Of a stretch of DNA of 26,413 bases, positions 1 through 6,941 are shown in pieces. The stretch is taken from assembly GCF_000469505.1 (NCBI RefSeq), contig NZ_KI272847.1, positions 1 to 26,413 of the forward strand. Reading direction: 5' to 3'. The notes under the pieces were generated by a model. The model worked only from the letters and a program-made list of their open reading frames with translations. It did not search any database and had not been told where the DNA came from. This DNA is from Leptotrichia sp. oral taxon 215 str. W9775. GTDB taxonomy: Bacteria; Fusobacteriota; Fusobacteriia; Fusobacteriales; Leptotrichiaceae. The position numbers were made by a program, and so were the translations under genes. Every line of letters starts with the position of its first letter. The stretch's first letter is position 1.

Positions 1-1
1 T

Positions 2-23
2 TTGGTGCGAATGTTCGCACTAA
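2..23. repeat. Near-perfect palindrome at window edge
   Basis: Arms GTGCGAA (5-11) and TTCGCAC (14-20) are separated by two bases. The pairing extends outward to 2-23 through one G.T wobble, giving 10-bp arms. It is much more GC-rich than its surroundings. No T-tract follows on either strand, so it does not look like an intrinsic terminator. A protein-binding operator or recombination site is possible. It lies just beyond the last reading frame of the late operon. The function is unknown. Confidence 0.5.
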
Positions 24-47
24 TTTAAACCATATATTTTTTAGAAA

Positions 48-191
48 TCATTTTTCTTTTTTATTCTTTTCATCAAATTCCTCTTTTGAAATACGATGGA
101 CTAAGCCTTTCAACTTTTCCATCTCAAAAACTTTATCGTATTTTTTTCCTGTAAGATACTTCCTTAAAATCTCTGTTTCTTCTTCTGTCAA
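48..191 (-). CDS. Possible small ORF or gene remnant downstream of the lysis genes
   Basis: An open frame runs from the TAG stop of the preceding gene (246-248) to a TGA at 48-50. Its last 47 codons (TTG at 189-191 onward) look like a real charged, helical protein that starts TEEETEILRKYLTGKKYDK. No ATG or GTG opens the frame, and the TTG has only a weak AAAAGAA upstream. The frame is the same as that of the 110-aa gene before it, so it could be reached by TAG readthrough, start at TTG, or be the remnant of a gene that lost its start. The terminator at 215-246 lies between the two, which argues against high expression. I do not recognise the family. Confidence 0.3.
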   Translation of the reverse strand: MTEEETEILRKYLTGKKYDKVFEMEKLKGLVHRISKEEFDEKNKKEK

Positions 192-214
192 TATTTCTTT
201 TAGATAGATATGAT

Positions 215-246
215 AAAAAAAGAAAGGGCAATCTTTGCGACTGCCC
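215..246 (-). terminator. Rho-independent terminator ending the late operon
   Basis: On the minus strand an 8-bp stem, GGGCAGTC pairing with GATTGCCC (one G.T wobble), encloses the loop GCAAA and is followed by TTTCTTTTTTT. It begins on the last base of the stop codon of the final lysis-region gene, where a late-operon terminator is expected. Confidence 0.8.
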
Positions 247-578
247 TATATAAATATTCCTATTCCTTTTTTTATTTTTTCCTTATTAGCTTTTATAGTG
301 TCATCCGTTTCTTCAAAAACTCCAAAACGGTCAAATCCTACAATCATAGTTAATACAACTACATTAGTCCCAATTAAAAGCCACATGTCTTCTCTTTTAG
401 ATTTTTCCTCTATATAATTAAAGAGTCGCTCAGGATATTTATTCCTCAATTCTGTTTTTATCATTGCCAAATTCTGCTTTCTCTGATAGCTTCTTAATTT
501 TAATGTCATAACTGAGTTTAAAAAAACTAGCCCTAACATTATTATAAGAAATTTACGGCTTCTGTGATATATTTTCAT
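246..578 (-). CDS. Small two-span membrane protein of the lysis region
   Basis: This 110-aa protein has two hydrophobic segments, at about residues 9-25 and 64-82. They are joined by a highly charged stretch (KTELRNKYPERLFNYIEEKSKRED), and the tail is basic. The ATG at 576-578 is preferred because GGAG lies 8 nt upstream; a GTG nine bases further upstream lacks a proper ribosome site. The gene begins inside the 3' end of the holin-like gene (26-base overlap), which suggests translational coupling. Position and topology suggest a lysis accessory protein such as a second holin, antiholin or spanin-like factor. No lipobox or coiled spanin domain is evident and I do not recognise the family. The stop codon abuts the operon terminator. 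Confidence 0.6.
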   Translation of the reverse strand: MKIYHRSRKFLIIMLGLVFLNSVMTLKLRSYQRKQNLAMIKTELRNKYPERLFNYIEEKSKREDMWLLIGTNVVVLTMIVGFDRFGVFEETDDTIKANKEKIKKGIGIFI

Positions 579-927
579 TTTTATCACTCCGTTTCTTTAC
601 AAACCCGAACTTTTCCAGTAACAGTTCTAAAAATCCTGTACTGATTCCATATCTTTTTTGGTTTACTGTTTCCAGCAGAGCTTCTCCAAAAAATCCTAAG
701 ACTGGACTTAGTGGGTATAGAAATTCTGCTTTCAAATGACCAATGACTTTATTAAGTGAAAGGGCAATAGCCATTGTCATTCCTGCAACGGCTATCCTTT
801 TTACATATGGTTTCACTGGTTGATTATCTATCATTTTCTGTGCAACTACACCAAACAGCACTCCTGAAAAGAACAATATAAGGAAAAGTCCATGATTATC
901 TATAATTTCCTGTAAGTCCTTTAACAT
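553..927 (-). CDS. Putative holin
   Basis: This 124-aa protein has hydrophobic segments at about residues 13-31 and 43-60 and a third, weaker one at 70-85, then a basic hydrophilic tail (KKRSDKNENISQKP). Small size, several membrane spans and a charged C-terminus next to an endolysin module are the usual holin signature. A holin would form membrane lesions that let the M15 enzyme encoded upstream reach peptidoglycan. GGGGG lies 8 nt before the ATG. The 3' end overlaps the next small membrane gene. The assignment rests on topology and position rather than a recognised family motif. Confidence 0.6.
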   Translation of the reverse strand: MLKDLQEIIDNHGLFLILFFSGVLFGVVAQKMIDNQPVKPYVKRIAVAGMTMAIALSLNKVIGHLKAEFLYPLSPVLGFFGEALLETVNQKRYGISTGFLELLLEKFGFVKKRSDKNENISQKP

Positions 928-939
928 TTAATAATCCCC

Positions 940-1257
940 CTATATTCCTATTGCCATTTTTTCTTCTCCAAGTATTTTGTGTATTATTTCATCAACATTT
1001 ACAGTTTTTTCAAGTGCTTCTGCACCTTTTAATAATAAATCCTCCGTAAATTTCTCAACATCATCGGGGATATATGGATTATTCCTTTCCTGAGCTTTTC
1101 TCACGAAATCTTTAAATTTTGCAAAGAAATTATTTTTTACTGCTTCCAGCTTTTGAATTCCAGTTTTTGCCCCAAAAATTATTTCTTTTTCTAAAACTTC
1201 CTTCCTTGTAAAATCTACTAACATTCCTACTAAAATCATTTGTAATTGTGCATTCAT
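940..1257 (-). CDS. Hypothetical small phage protein of the lysis region
   Basis: This 105-aa, mostly helical protein has a mildly hydrophobic N-terminus (residues 5-15) and then alternating charged helices. There is no clear transmembrane span, signal peptide or catalytic motif. AAAGGAGTGATGTAA precedes the ATG. It is the first lysis-region gene after the Fic cassette and sits 12 nt before the holin candidate, so the two are probably co-transcribed. I do not recognise it. A structural or lysis-timing role would be a guess from position only. Confidence 0.55.
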   Translation of the reverse strand: MNAQLQMILVGMLVDFTRKEVLEKEIIFGAKTGIQKLEAVKNNFFAKFKDFVRKAQERNNPYIPDDVEKFTEDLLLKGAEALEKTVNVDEIIHKILGEEKMAIGI

Positions 1258-1301
1258 TTACATCACTCCTTTAAATTTATATTTTTTTGATTTTAAGCCA
1301 C

Positions 1302-1452
1302 CTGATAGTCTCAAATTTGCATTTTATTCTATCAGATAACCTTTTATACCTGAATTGTTTTTAAAACTCTTATATTCAAAATATGCAAGCCGTTTTTTTC
1401 TATAGACTCAATTTTTTCATTTTTTGAGACTATAAAATTTTCTTAGACTTAA
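1302..1452. repeat. Inverted-repeat cluster in the Fic-lysis gap
   Basis: The gap 1258-1525 has no convincing ORF but carries several copies of a motif close to TAGWCTYAA. They are GATAGTCTCAAAT (1304-1316), TATAGACTCAATTT (1401-1414), the reverse copy TTGAGACTATA (1424-1434) and TTAGACTTAA (1443-1452). A separate 7-bp inverted repeat pairs CTGATAG (1302-1308) with CTATCAG (1329-1335). These could be operator sites or transcript hairpins controlling the holin genes, or scars of the Fic insertion. No good promoter was found here. Confidence 0.45.
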
Positions 1453-1474
1453 TTTTTAAAAATTTTGATACAAA

Positions 1475-1508
1475 AAAAATCACAATCAAATTAATGACTG
1501 TGATTTTT
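1475..1508. terminator. Bidirectional terminator after fic
   Basis: Fourteen-base arms (1475-1488 and 1495-1508) enclose a 6-base loop, with one wobble pair. The stem has A-rich and T-rich ends, so an intrinsic terminator forms on both strands. It begins 17 bases past the fic stop codon. It insulates fic from the holin genes and would also be met by late-operon transcripts passing through. Confidence 0.85.
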
Positions 1509-1525
1509 AGATTATTATATTGCTA

Positions 1526-2605
1526 TTAATTTCTTAAAATATCCATTAAATCTGAAAAATAAAATAACTTGTTTCTTCTTTTATCATCTTGATAAATTAC
1601 ACCACTATTCAATAATTTTTTTATATTAGTATTCGTAGCAGTATAGCTGGAATTAGTTGCTTTTGATAAAAAATTTATTGTAAATACTGGATTCTTAAAA
1701 ATTGCATTTAGATATTTTTCTTTTATATTATTTTTAAAACAGTAATCTTTTAATCTAAAATATAATTCTTCAATATTTCTTAATTTCTCTATGTTTTTTT
1801 CAGCTTGAGAAATTACAGCATCCAAAAAAAACAAAATCCATTCTTTCCATTGTGGTTCAGCCGTTCTCAAATTATTTAACAATTGATAGTATTTAAATTT
1901 ATTCTTTTCCAATTCCCCGCTAACAAAAAATGTCGGAGTTGCCACTATTTTTTTTTCTAATAAATATAACATTATTAAAATTCTTCCAACTCTCCCATTG
2001 CCATCTAAAAACGGATGTATTGTCTCAAATTGAGCATGTATTATCGCTATTTTAATTATAGGATCAATCTCTTCTGCTATTTCATCATTAATATACTGCT
2101 CTAAATTTTTAATATATTCTTCTATTTTTTGGGGTTCTGGCGGAATGTATGTGGCATCTTCTATTTTTTTTGTCGGACCTATCCAATTCTGTATTTTTCT
2201 GTACTCCCCAGGTCCCCTATTTTTGCCTCTACCATTCTTTAATACTGTTTCGTGTAATTTCAAAATTAGCCTTGTAGAAATTGGAACATTTTTTAGCATT
2301 TCACTTCCAATATTCAATGCTTCTAAATAATTTTGTACTTCCAATATGTCTACATTTTTTTTGTTAGTTATTTCTGCCTCTATCACTTCATCAAACGTAG
2401 CTTGTGTTCCCTCTATTCTCGTAGATTGCAACGACTCGTTCAGTGATAACATCCAAATTATATTTTCTGAAGTTAGATTTCTTTCTAGTAGTACTGAAAA
2501 TTCTACTAACTTATTTCGTGCCGTTATTGCCTTTTTATAAAGTTCTACTAAAATATCATTGTTTAGATTTAATGGTAATTTATAAGGTTTAAATGCCTTT
2601 TTCAT
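1526..2605 (-). CDS. fic: Class II Fic protein (probable AMP transferase)
   Basis: This is a 359-aa Fic-domain protein of the usual class II length. The catalytic loop HPFLDGNGRVGR is at 197-208; its histidine and phosphate-binding residues are those used for AMP transfer from ATP to a target hydroxyl. The autoinhibitory helix motif STRIEG is at 61-66, so the toxin-like activity carries its own inhibitor in cis. The flap segment YIPPEP is near 153-158. A C-terminal winged-helix-like region occupies about 290-359. The gene has its own consensus promoter (2644-2672), a GGGAG ribosome site 7 nt from the ATG, and a strong terminator. It is therefore an independent cargo unit inside the lysis region. 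A regulatory, anti-phage or host-modifying role is inferred; the target is unknown. Confidence 0.93.
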   Translation of the reverse strand: MKKAFKPYKLPLNLNNDILVELYKKAITARNKLVEFSVLLERNLTSENIIWMLSLNESLQSTRIEGTQATFDEVIEAEITNKKNVDILEVQNYLEALNIGSEMLKNVPISTRLILKLHETVLKNGRGKNRGPGEYRKIQNWIGPTKKIEDATYIPPEPQKIEEYIKNLEQYINDEIAEEIDPIIKIAIIHAQFETIHPFLDGNGRVGRILIMLYLLEKKIVATPTFFVSGELEKNKFKYYQLLNNLRTAEPQWKEWILFFLDAVISQAEKNIEKLRNIEELYFRLKDYCFKNNIKEKYLNAIFKNPVFTINFLSKATNSSYTATNTNIKKLLNSGVIYQDDKRRNKLFYFSDLMDILRN

Positions 2606-2643
2606 AATTTGACTCCCATTCTAGATTATTATTTTTCTATTTT

Positions 2644-2672
2644 AGTATACCCTATTTTGTAACTTTTTTCAA
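2644..2672 (-). promoter_or_regulatory. Sigma-70 type promoter for fic
   Basis: On the minus strand TTGAAA (2667-2672) and TATACT (2644-2649) are separated by exactly 17 bp, about 40 bases before the fic start. The placement fits independent expression of fic, possibly in the lysogen. Confidence 0.8.
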
Positions 2673-2782
2673 CACAAAAAAAATATAAACTTAATTTTTC
2701 GTGCAATTATTTTATTTTTAGTTTTAAAAAAACAATATTTTACAGTCATAATTCGATTGCCATTGTCCTATATCTTTTTCTG

Positions 2783-3373
2783 TTATTTTATTTCAAAATG
2801 TGGTGTGTCGTGCATTTTCCAATTTCCACCCCATTCAACATTTGCTCCTCTCTCCTTTGCTATCTTTAAGATATGCTCGGATATAATTTTCAATTTCTTA
2901 TCATCATATCCCTCTTCTGAAGTAAATTTTCTGTATTCTCCGTTTTCTTCTATCCCACACGGAAATATATCCACAGCATGACCATATCCATCAGATTTAA
3001 TTTGATGATTTGATTTTGCCTTATATCCATCGCAATTTGTCACTTTCGGTCCTGGTTTAGTTCTGCCCTTTTGATACAAAGCAAATTGTTCTTCTGCTGT
3101 TCTAGCTCCATCTGTTATTCTGAAATCAAACGGACTGTTTTTAATAGCTTCTTTCATTACTTCAATAAGTTTCGGATGTACTTTAGACATTTTGTCCAAA
3201 CTCGTCTGACTGAAAGAATAAACAGGTTTTATACTTTCATTTTCAGTTGTTTTCTCTTCTTTTATTTCTTCTACATTTAGTATTATATTATCTTTTTCAA
3301 AATTCACCCCAGTCACTTTGTATTTTTTGTTGTCAAATTCAATTTCTGTACATATAAGTTTTTCTATATTCAT
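2783..3373 (-). CDS. Peptidase M15 family endolysin
   Basis: This 196-aa protein has a zinc D,D/L,D-carboxypeptidase fold at about residues 50-196. Visible family features are TDGARTAEEQ (88-97), SNHQ with H123, GHAVDI with D135, and the C-terminal WGGNW...PHFE with H192. H123, D135 and H192 are the expected zinc ligands. Such enzymes cut peptidoglycan cross-bridges to release virions. Residues 1-45 form a separate beta-rich domain, possibly for wall or substrate binding. There is no signal peptide, so release depends on a holin. The ATG directly follows the stop of the upstream NlpC-like gene, with AAGGAG inside that gene's last codons. That indicates coupled translation. Confidence 0.88.
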   Translation of the reverse strand: MNIEKLICTEIEFDNKKYKVTGVNFEKDNIILNVEEIKEEKTTENESIKPVYSFSQTSLDKMSKVHPKLIEVMKEAIKNSPFDFRITDGARTAEEQFALYQKGRTKPGPKVTNCDGYKAKSNHQIKSDGYGHAVDIFPCGIEENGEYRKFTSEEGYDDKKLKIISEHILKIAKERGANVEWGGNWKMHDTPHFEIK

Positions 3374-3859
3374 TTATATCATCTCCTTTTCTTTTATTAA
3401 TTCCATTTCTTTTAAATATTTATATAGTTTTGACGGGTTAAACTGATATCCGACCCTGTCTTTTAATGATTTAAGTTTATATGTTAAAATAAACTGTAAA
3501 GCATAATCAATAGCGTTCAGGCAAAATTCACTGCAAAAATATCTATCATCATTTTGGACTTTACTTGCATAAAAGAACTGCCCTAATATACCCAAGTAAT
3601 CGTACCCTTTACCCTGTGCGGTATTAAAAAATTCAATCACATCTTTGGGATCGATATTTTTATTAAGCTCATAAATTTCCATATTTTTCTGATACTTAAA
3701 TTTTCTTGTCCTAACTCCACCTGGATTTGAAAGAAAAACTTGATTATTGTAAATAAACTCACAATGAGAATATTTACCTAGTGTCCATAAAGATATCAGA
3801 AATCCAATCGGAGTTTTCGGTTTGTGAAAACATATGTATAAAATATCTTTTTTTAACAT
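3374..3859 (-). CDS. Permuted NlpC/P60-like (YiiX/papain-fold) protein
   Basis: This 161-aa protein has the circularly permuted papain-like pattern: YSHCEF supplies the catalytic histidine near residue 31, and FCSEFCLNAI supplies the nucleophile cysteine near residue 110. The family includes YiiX-like hydrolases and many phage-encoded members. A cell-wall amidase/endopeptidase, or alternatively a thioesterase-like activity, is likely. The ATG at 3857-3859 is preferred over the GTG at 3868 because AAAGGTGG sits 5 nt upstream of it and contains that GTG. The gene is directly coupled to the M15 gene and divergent from the acyltransferase. A second lytic enzyme or a virion-entry role are both open. 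Confidence 0.7.
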   Translation of the reverse strand: MLKKDILYICFHKPKTPIGFLISLWTLGKYSHCEFIYNNQVFLSNPGGVRTRKFKYQKNMEIYELNKNIDPKDVIEFFNTAQGKGYDYLGILGQFFYASKVQNDDRYFCSEFCLNAIDYALQFILTYKLKSLKDRVGYQFNPSKLYKYLKEMELIKEKEMI

Positions 3860-3882
3860 TTCTACCACCTTTCATTTTTTTA

Positions 3883-3891
3883 TGTTATAAT
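3883..3891 (+). promoter_or_regulatory. Extended -10 promoter for the acyltransferase
   Basis: TG-T-TATAAT (TG at 3883-3884, TATAAT at 3886-3891) is an extended -10 element with no good -35 partner. It lies about 30 bases before the acyltransferase ATG, which has AAGGAG upstream. It points away from the late operon and would allow expression independent of lytic growth. Confidence 0.65.
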
Positions 3892-3922
3892 AATAAAAAT
3901 TAAATTTTAAAGGAGTTTTACC

Positions 3923-4924
3923 ATGAAAAAATATAATCAATTTGAAATTTTTAGATTTATTGGTGCATTCACCGTTTTGATTTTTCATACGGCTAAAAAT
4001 ACAAGTTTTTATTCCCAAGTTCCTTCGCTTTTCCAAAATGGAACAATTTGGGTATATTTCTTTTTTGTTTTATCAGGATTTATGCTTTCTTATTCTCATT
4101 TTAATAAAGACATTGATATAAAAAAATTTTATTTAACAAGACTTTTTAAATTTTATCCCTTATACTTTTTTTCTTTATTACTTCTTTTTGTTTATTCCCT
4201 AAAATATAAAGAAAAATTAATATACAGTATTTTTTTGATACAAAGTTTGATATTCGGAAAAGCTACAGACCAAAATTATAATTATGCCGCTTGGTATCTT
4301 TCTGTCTTGGCTTTTCTAATAATAATATTCCCATATTTATTAAAATTTATGAAAGTACATTCTAAATATTTTAAATATTTCACAATATTTACAGTTATTT
4401 ACACTTACTATGTGTATCTAACATTTAACAAATACAGTGATAATTCATATATTTATCATCTTATTAATTATTTTCCTTTAATGCATCTTTCTTCTTTTGT
4501 TGTTGGGATGCTATTGTTTTATTATTTAAAAAATATAAATGGTAAAAAATATTATTCTTTTTTACTACCCTTATATTTTTTATTTTTAACTCTATTTGTT
4601 CAATATAATAAAGTTATTCCTTATGCATCTGTATTAATTTCATTATCTTTTGTACCTTTGATTATGTTTTTATTTTTAGATTCAGGTTTTTTCAGTAAAA
4701 TTTTAAGTAATAACTTTTTTGTATATTTAGGAAGTTTAAGTTTTTCAATATATATTCTTCATGTTCCTATTTATCACATTTATAGAAAATATATACATAG
4801 TATTGATAATAATTTACATTTTCTAACATTTTTTATAATAGTTTTCGTTGCTTCAAATGGCACAAAATACTTTATTGAAAATAAATATTATAAATTTTTA
4901 TGTAGCAAGTATCTAAAGTCCTAA
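3923..4924 (+). CDS. Acyltransferase family 3 (OafA-like) membrane protein
   Basis: This 333-aa integral membrane protein has about ten hydrophobic spans. The N-terminus has the family hallmark FEIFRFIGAFTVLIFH with the catalytic-type histidine, then FFFVLSGFML. The C-terminal SLSFSIYILHVPIY is also typical. Members transfer acyl groups, often acetyl, to surface polysaccharides. It is the only plus-strand gene, sits between the fibre chaperone and the lysis genes, and has its own promoter and ribosome site. Phage-encoded relatives modify O-antigen (serotype conversion, as for Shigella phage Sf6 Oac), so receptor modification in the lysogen is the natural inference. The substrate is unknown. 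Its A+T content is even higher than its neighbours', which suggests separate acquisition. Confidence 0.88.
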   Translation: MKKYNQFEIFRFIGAFTVLIFHTAKNTSFYSQVPSLFQNGTIWVYFFFVLSGFMLSYSHFNKDIDIKKFYLTRLFKFYPLYFFSLLLLFVYSLKYKEKLIYSIFLIQSLIFGKATDQNYNYAAWYLSVLAFLIIIFPYLLKFMKVHSKYFKYFTIFTVIYTYYVYLTFNKYSDNSYIYHLINYFPLMHLSSFVVGMLLFYYLKNINGKKYYSFLLPLYFLFLTLFVQYNKVIPYASVLISLSFVPLIMFLFLDSGFFSKILSNNFFVYLGSLSFSIYILHVPIYHIYRKYIHSIDNNLHFLTFFIIVFVASNGTKYFIENKYYKFLCSKYLKS

Positions 4925-4940
4925 TAAGGATTTTAGATAC
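4909..4940. terminator. Hairpin between convergent genes (weak terminator)
   Basis: GTATCTAAAGTCCT (4909-4922) pairs with 4927-4940 over 14 bp with one wobble and a 4-base loop. It overlaps the 3' ends of both the acyltransferase and the convergent fibre-chaperone gene. Neither side has a convincing T-tract, so efficiency as an intrinsic terminator is doubtful. It may instead protect 3' ends or cause pausing where the two transcripts collide. Confidence 0.5.
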
Positions 4941-5649
4941 CTCCATTTTCTCTGTAATACTTTTCAAAATAAATTTTAATATCTAAATTTTTCAACTCTT
5001 CATTTGTCAAATTTTCCAAAGCTTCCTCTGCTTTTGCTTCTCCAATTATCACTCCGTTTAATACTTTTTCGCCCTTAACAAATATCTCTCCTATTATCTC
5101 TTTTGTTATTTTGTCGAGAACGGGATTGCGTTCTTCGTCATAATATTTCCATTCTTTTTCCTTAGTTATAGTCTCTTTAATCATCATCAAAAGTACTCTA
5201 TCAGTATCACGAATAGGTTGATAGACACCATTTCTTATCCTTACGCCAAGTTTTATTTTTTCTTCCTTAAGTTCTTTCAACTTCTCTTTTATCTTCTCTA
5301 TTTTAAAATCTCTATCATATACGACTTTCCCGCTCTTTATTGTTTCACATTCCTTTAATTCTACCATTTCTCCGTTAATAAAATACAAATTCGGATTTAC
5401 TTTTATTTCTTCACTATATTCAATTTCTTCAATAATATCTCCAACCATAGTAGGAGCTATTTTAGAAACGTCTTTTTCTCTTCCTAAAATTAAAAAACTA
5501 TCTTTGTTATACATAATTTTTAATGTATTTTCTTTAAAATTTTTTTGTTCTTCATACCAATTATTATTATTTTCATCAAAAATTCCCCAATACTTCATTC
5601 CTTCCTCTGTTTCCATTACTTCTACTCTATCAACTACAAATTTTTTCAT
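4933..5649 (-). CDS. Probable tail-fibre assembly chaperone (DUF4376-like C-terminus)
   Basis: This 238-aa soluble protein has an N-terminal region ending in a long charged helix (about 115-135). Next comes LGVRIRNGVYQPIRDTDRVL (about 134-153), which resembles the DUF4376 segment seen in fibre-assembly and fibre-associated proteins. It sits 12 nt downstream of the tail-fibre gene, the standard position for a fibre chaperone. Such proteins help fibres trimerise or attach. AGGAGG precedes the ATG closely. The assignment is by position and a partial motif, so it could also be a minor fibre component. Confidence 0.55.
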   Translation of the reverse strand: MKKFVVDRVEVMETEEGMKYWGIFDENNNNWYEEQKNFKENTLKIMYNKDSFLILGREKDVSKIAPTMVGDIIEEIEYSEEIKVNPNLYFINGEMVELKECETIKSGKVVYDRDFKIEKIKEKLKELKEEKIKLGVRIRNGVYQPIRDTDRVLLMMIKETITKEKEWKYYDEERNPVLDKITKEIIGEIFVKGEKVLNGVIIGEAKAEEALENLTNEELKNLDIKIYFEKYYRENGGI

Positions 5650-5661
5650 TTTTTCCTCCTA

Positions 5662-6924
5662 TTATGCAAAATAAGCGTTAAGCCATTGACCATTTCTATG
5701 AAACTGTAAAGCTCTGCTTCCTATTTTAATATGATCCTGAGTTTCTCCATAATTTCTCGAAACCTTTGTTAAAACATAACCATTTCTTTCTCCCTTTCCA
5801 TTAATTCCATCTTCCACATAACCTACCATTCTAATTTCATAAATTCTGTTTACTTGAGCGTCGTTTGCTTTGTTCCATGCGTCGAATGCTTTATTCCACG
5901 TCTCAGTTATTCTACCATGTGCATGTTGGATGTTGCTATCTCTTGATGCCATATCAAAATTATCCATAATTTCGCACCAATTTCCTCCATTCCGATTTGG
6001 AACTTTATAATAAGCCCTCCCACCATTTACGTGAAAACAGCCCATATAATCTCCATTTTCTAAGTACATATATAAGTGTCTTGGTGCCCAGCAGTCAGTA
6101 CTATTTCCTCTCAATACAAAATCACTATTGTTAGTATTTCTGTACCCTTTGCTAAACGGAATATATGGACTCAAATCAGGTCTTGGGCTTACTTCTCTTA
6201 TTTTTTTATAGTTAATAAGACCATAATCATCTTCTCCCGCTGGCTTTAACAGTTTACTTAAAAACTTGACAAGTCCCCACACAGTTAAAATTTTTGTATG
6301 GTCTAATGTCTCAAATAACTTAGTCCATTTTGTTTTTCCTGGACTTTCTTCATTGTTGCCTGTATTTTTTTCAATTATTTCTTTTACTCTAGCAGAATCA
6401 GTCTCAGCTTCTGTGCTAGAATAGAGCTTTGCTATTCCAAGAGTATTTTCAGATGCCTGTGTTATCAGCTCAATTAAAAAATAATTTCCAGTATAAATTA
6501 AATTTACTATATTGTCTTTTATAAGACTTTTAGATTTAAGATTTTCATTATCATTAAACTTAAGTGAGTAATTATTATTTTTAAAAACAACAACTGGATT
6601 ATCAAAGTTATTTGTTTTTGGAATTACAAATTTCAATTTAAGTCCTTCAAATAATTCTTGTTCACTTTCTAAATTTTTAATTACATAAGCATCTACTCCT
6701 GAACCATAATTTTCTGAATATTCTGTTTCAACAAAATACACTCCGTTTTTTTGCATTTCATTAAAATCATCAGAGCTTATTACACTACCTCTTGTCTGTA
6801 TAACACCCCTAAAAGGTGTAATTTCTTTCACTTCGTTGTCTCCAACAGTTACAGAAGGATTTCTTATTTTAAATAGATTCGAATGTTCATACACTCCTCG
6901 CAAAAATTTTTTAATGATAGGCAT
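5662..6924 (-). CDS. Tail fibre (host-recognition) protein
   Basis: This 420-aa protein follows the gpI-like gene, as receptor fibres usually do. Residues 80-160 resemble beta-structured fibre segments with repeated short strands around NNNYSLKFND. The segment ASENTLGIAKL near 165-176 is typical of fibre shafts. The C-terminal half (about 250-420) is rich in Asn, Gly, Tyr and Trp and looks like a globular receptor-binding tip. It contains WNKAFDAWNKANDAQ, a pattern common in prophage fibre tips. It is the likely host-range determinant. No enzymatic depolymerase motif is evident. GGAGGG lies upstream of the ATG. Confidence 0.75.
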   Translation of the reverse strand: MPIIKKFLRGVYEHSNLFKIRNPSVTVGDNEVKEITPFRGVIQTRGSVISSDDFNEMQKNGVYFVETEYSENYGSGVDAYVIKNLESEQELFEGLKLKFVIPKTNNFDNPVVVFKNNNYSLKFNDNENLKSKSLIKDNIVNLIYTGNYFLIELITQASENTLGIAKLYSSTEAETDSARVKEIIEKNTGNNEESPGKTKWTKLFETLDHTKILTVWGLVKFLSKLLKPAGEDDYGLINYKKIREVSPRPDLSPYIPFSKGYRNTNNSDFVLRGNSTDCWAPRHLYMYLENGDYMGCFHVNGGRAYYKVPNRNGGNWCEIMDNFDMASRDSNIQHAHGRITETWNKAFDAWNKANDAQVNRIYEIRMVGYVEDGINGKGERNGYVLTKVSRNYGETQDHIKIGSRALQFHRNGQWLNAYFA

Positions 6925-6941
6925 TCTCTTTTTCCCTCCTT

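Noticed and set aside
5..20. LexA-type SOS box reading of the left-edge palindrome
   Set aside because: The spacing between half-sites is too short for the Gram-positive CGAAC-N4-GTTCG form, so no SOS role is claimed.
2724..2786. Twenty-codon coding-like frame after the M15 stop (ITEKDIGQWQSNYD)
   Set aside because: Too short, with no start codon or ribosome site. The M15 protein is complete at PHFEIK. A remnant is possible but not supportable.
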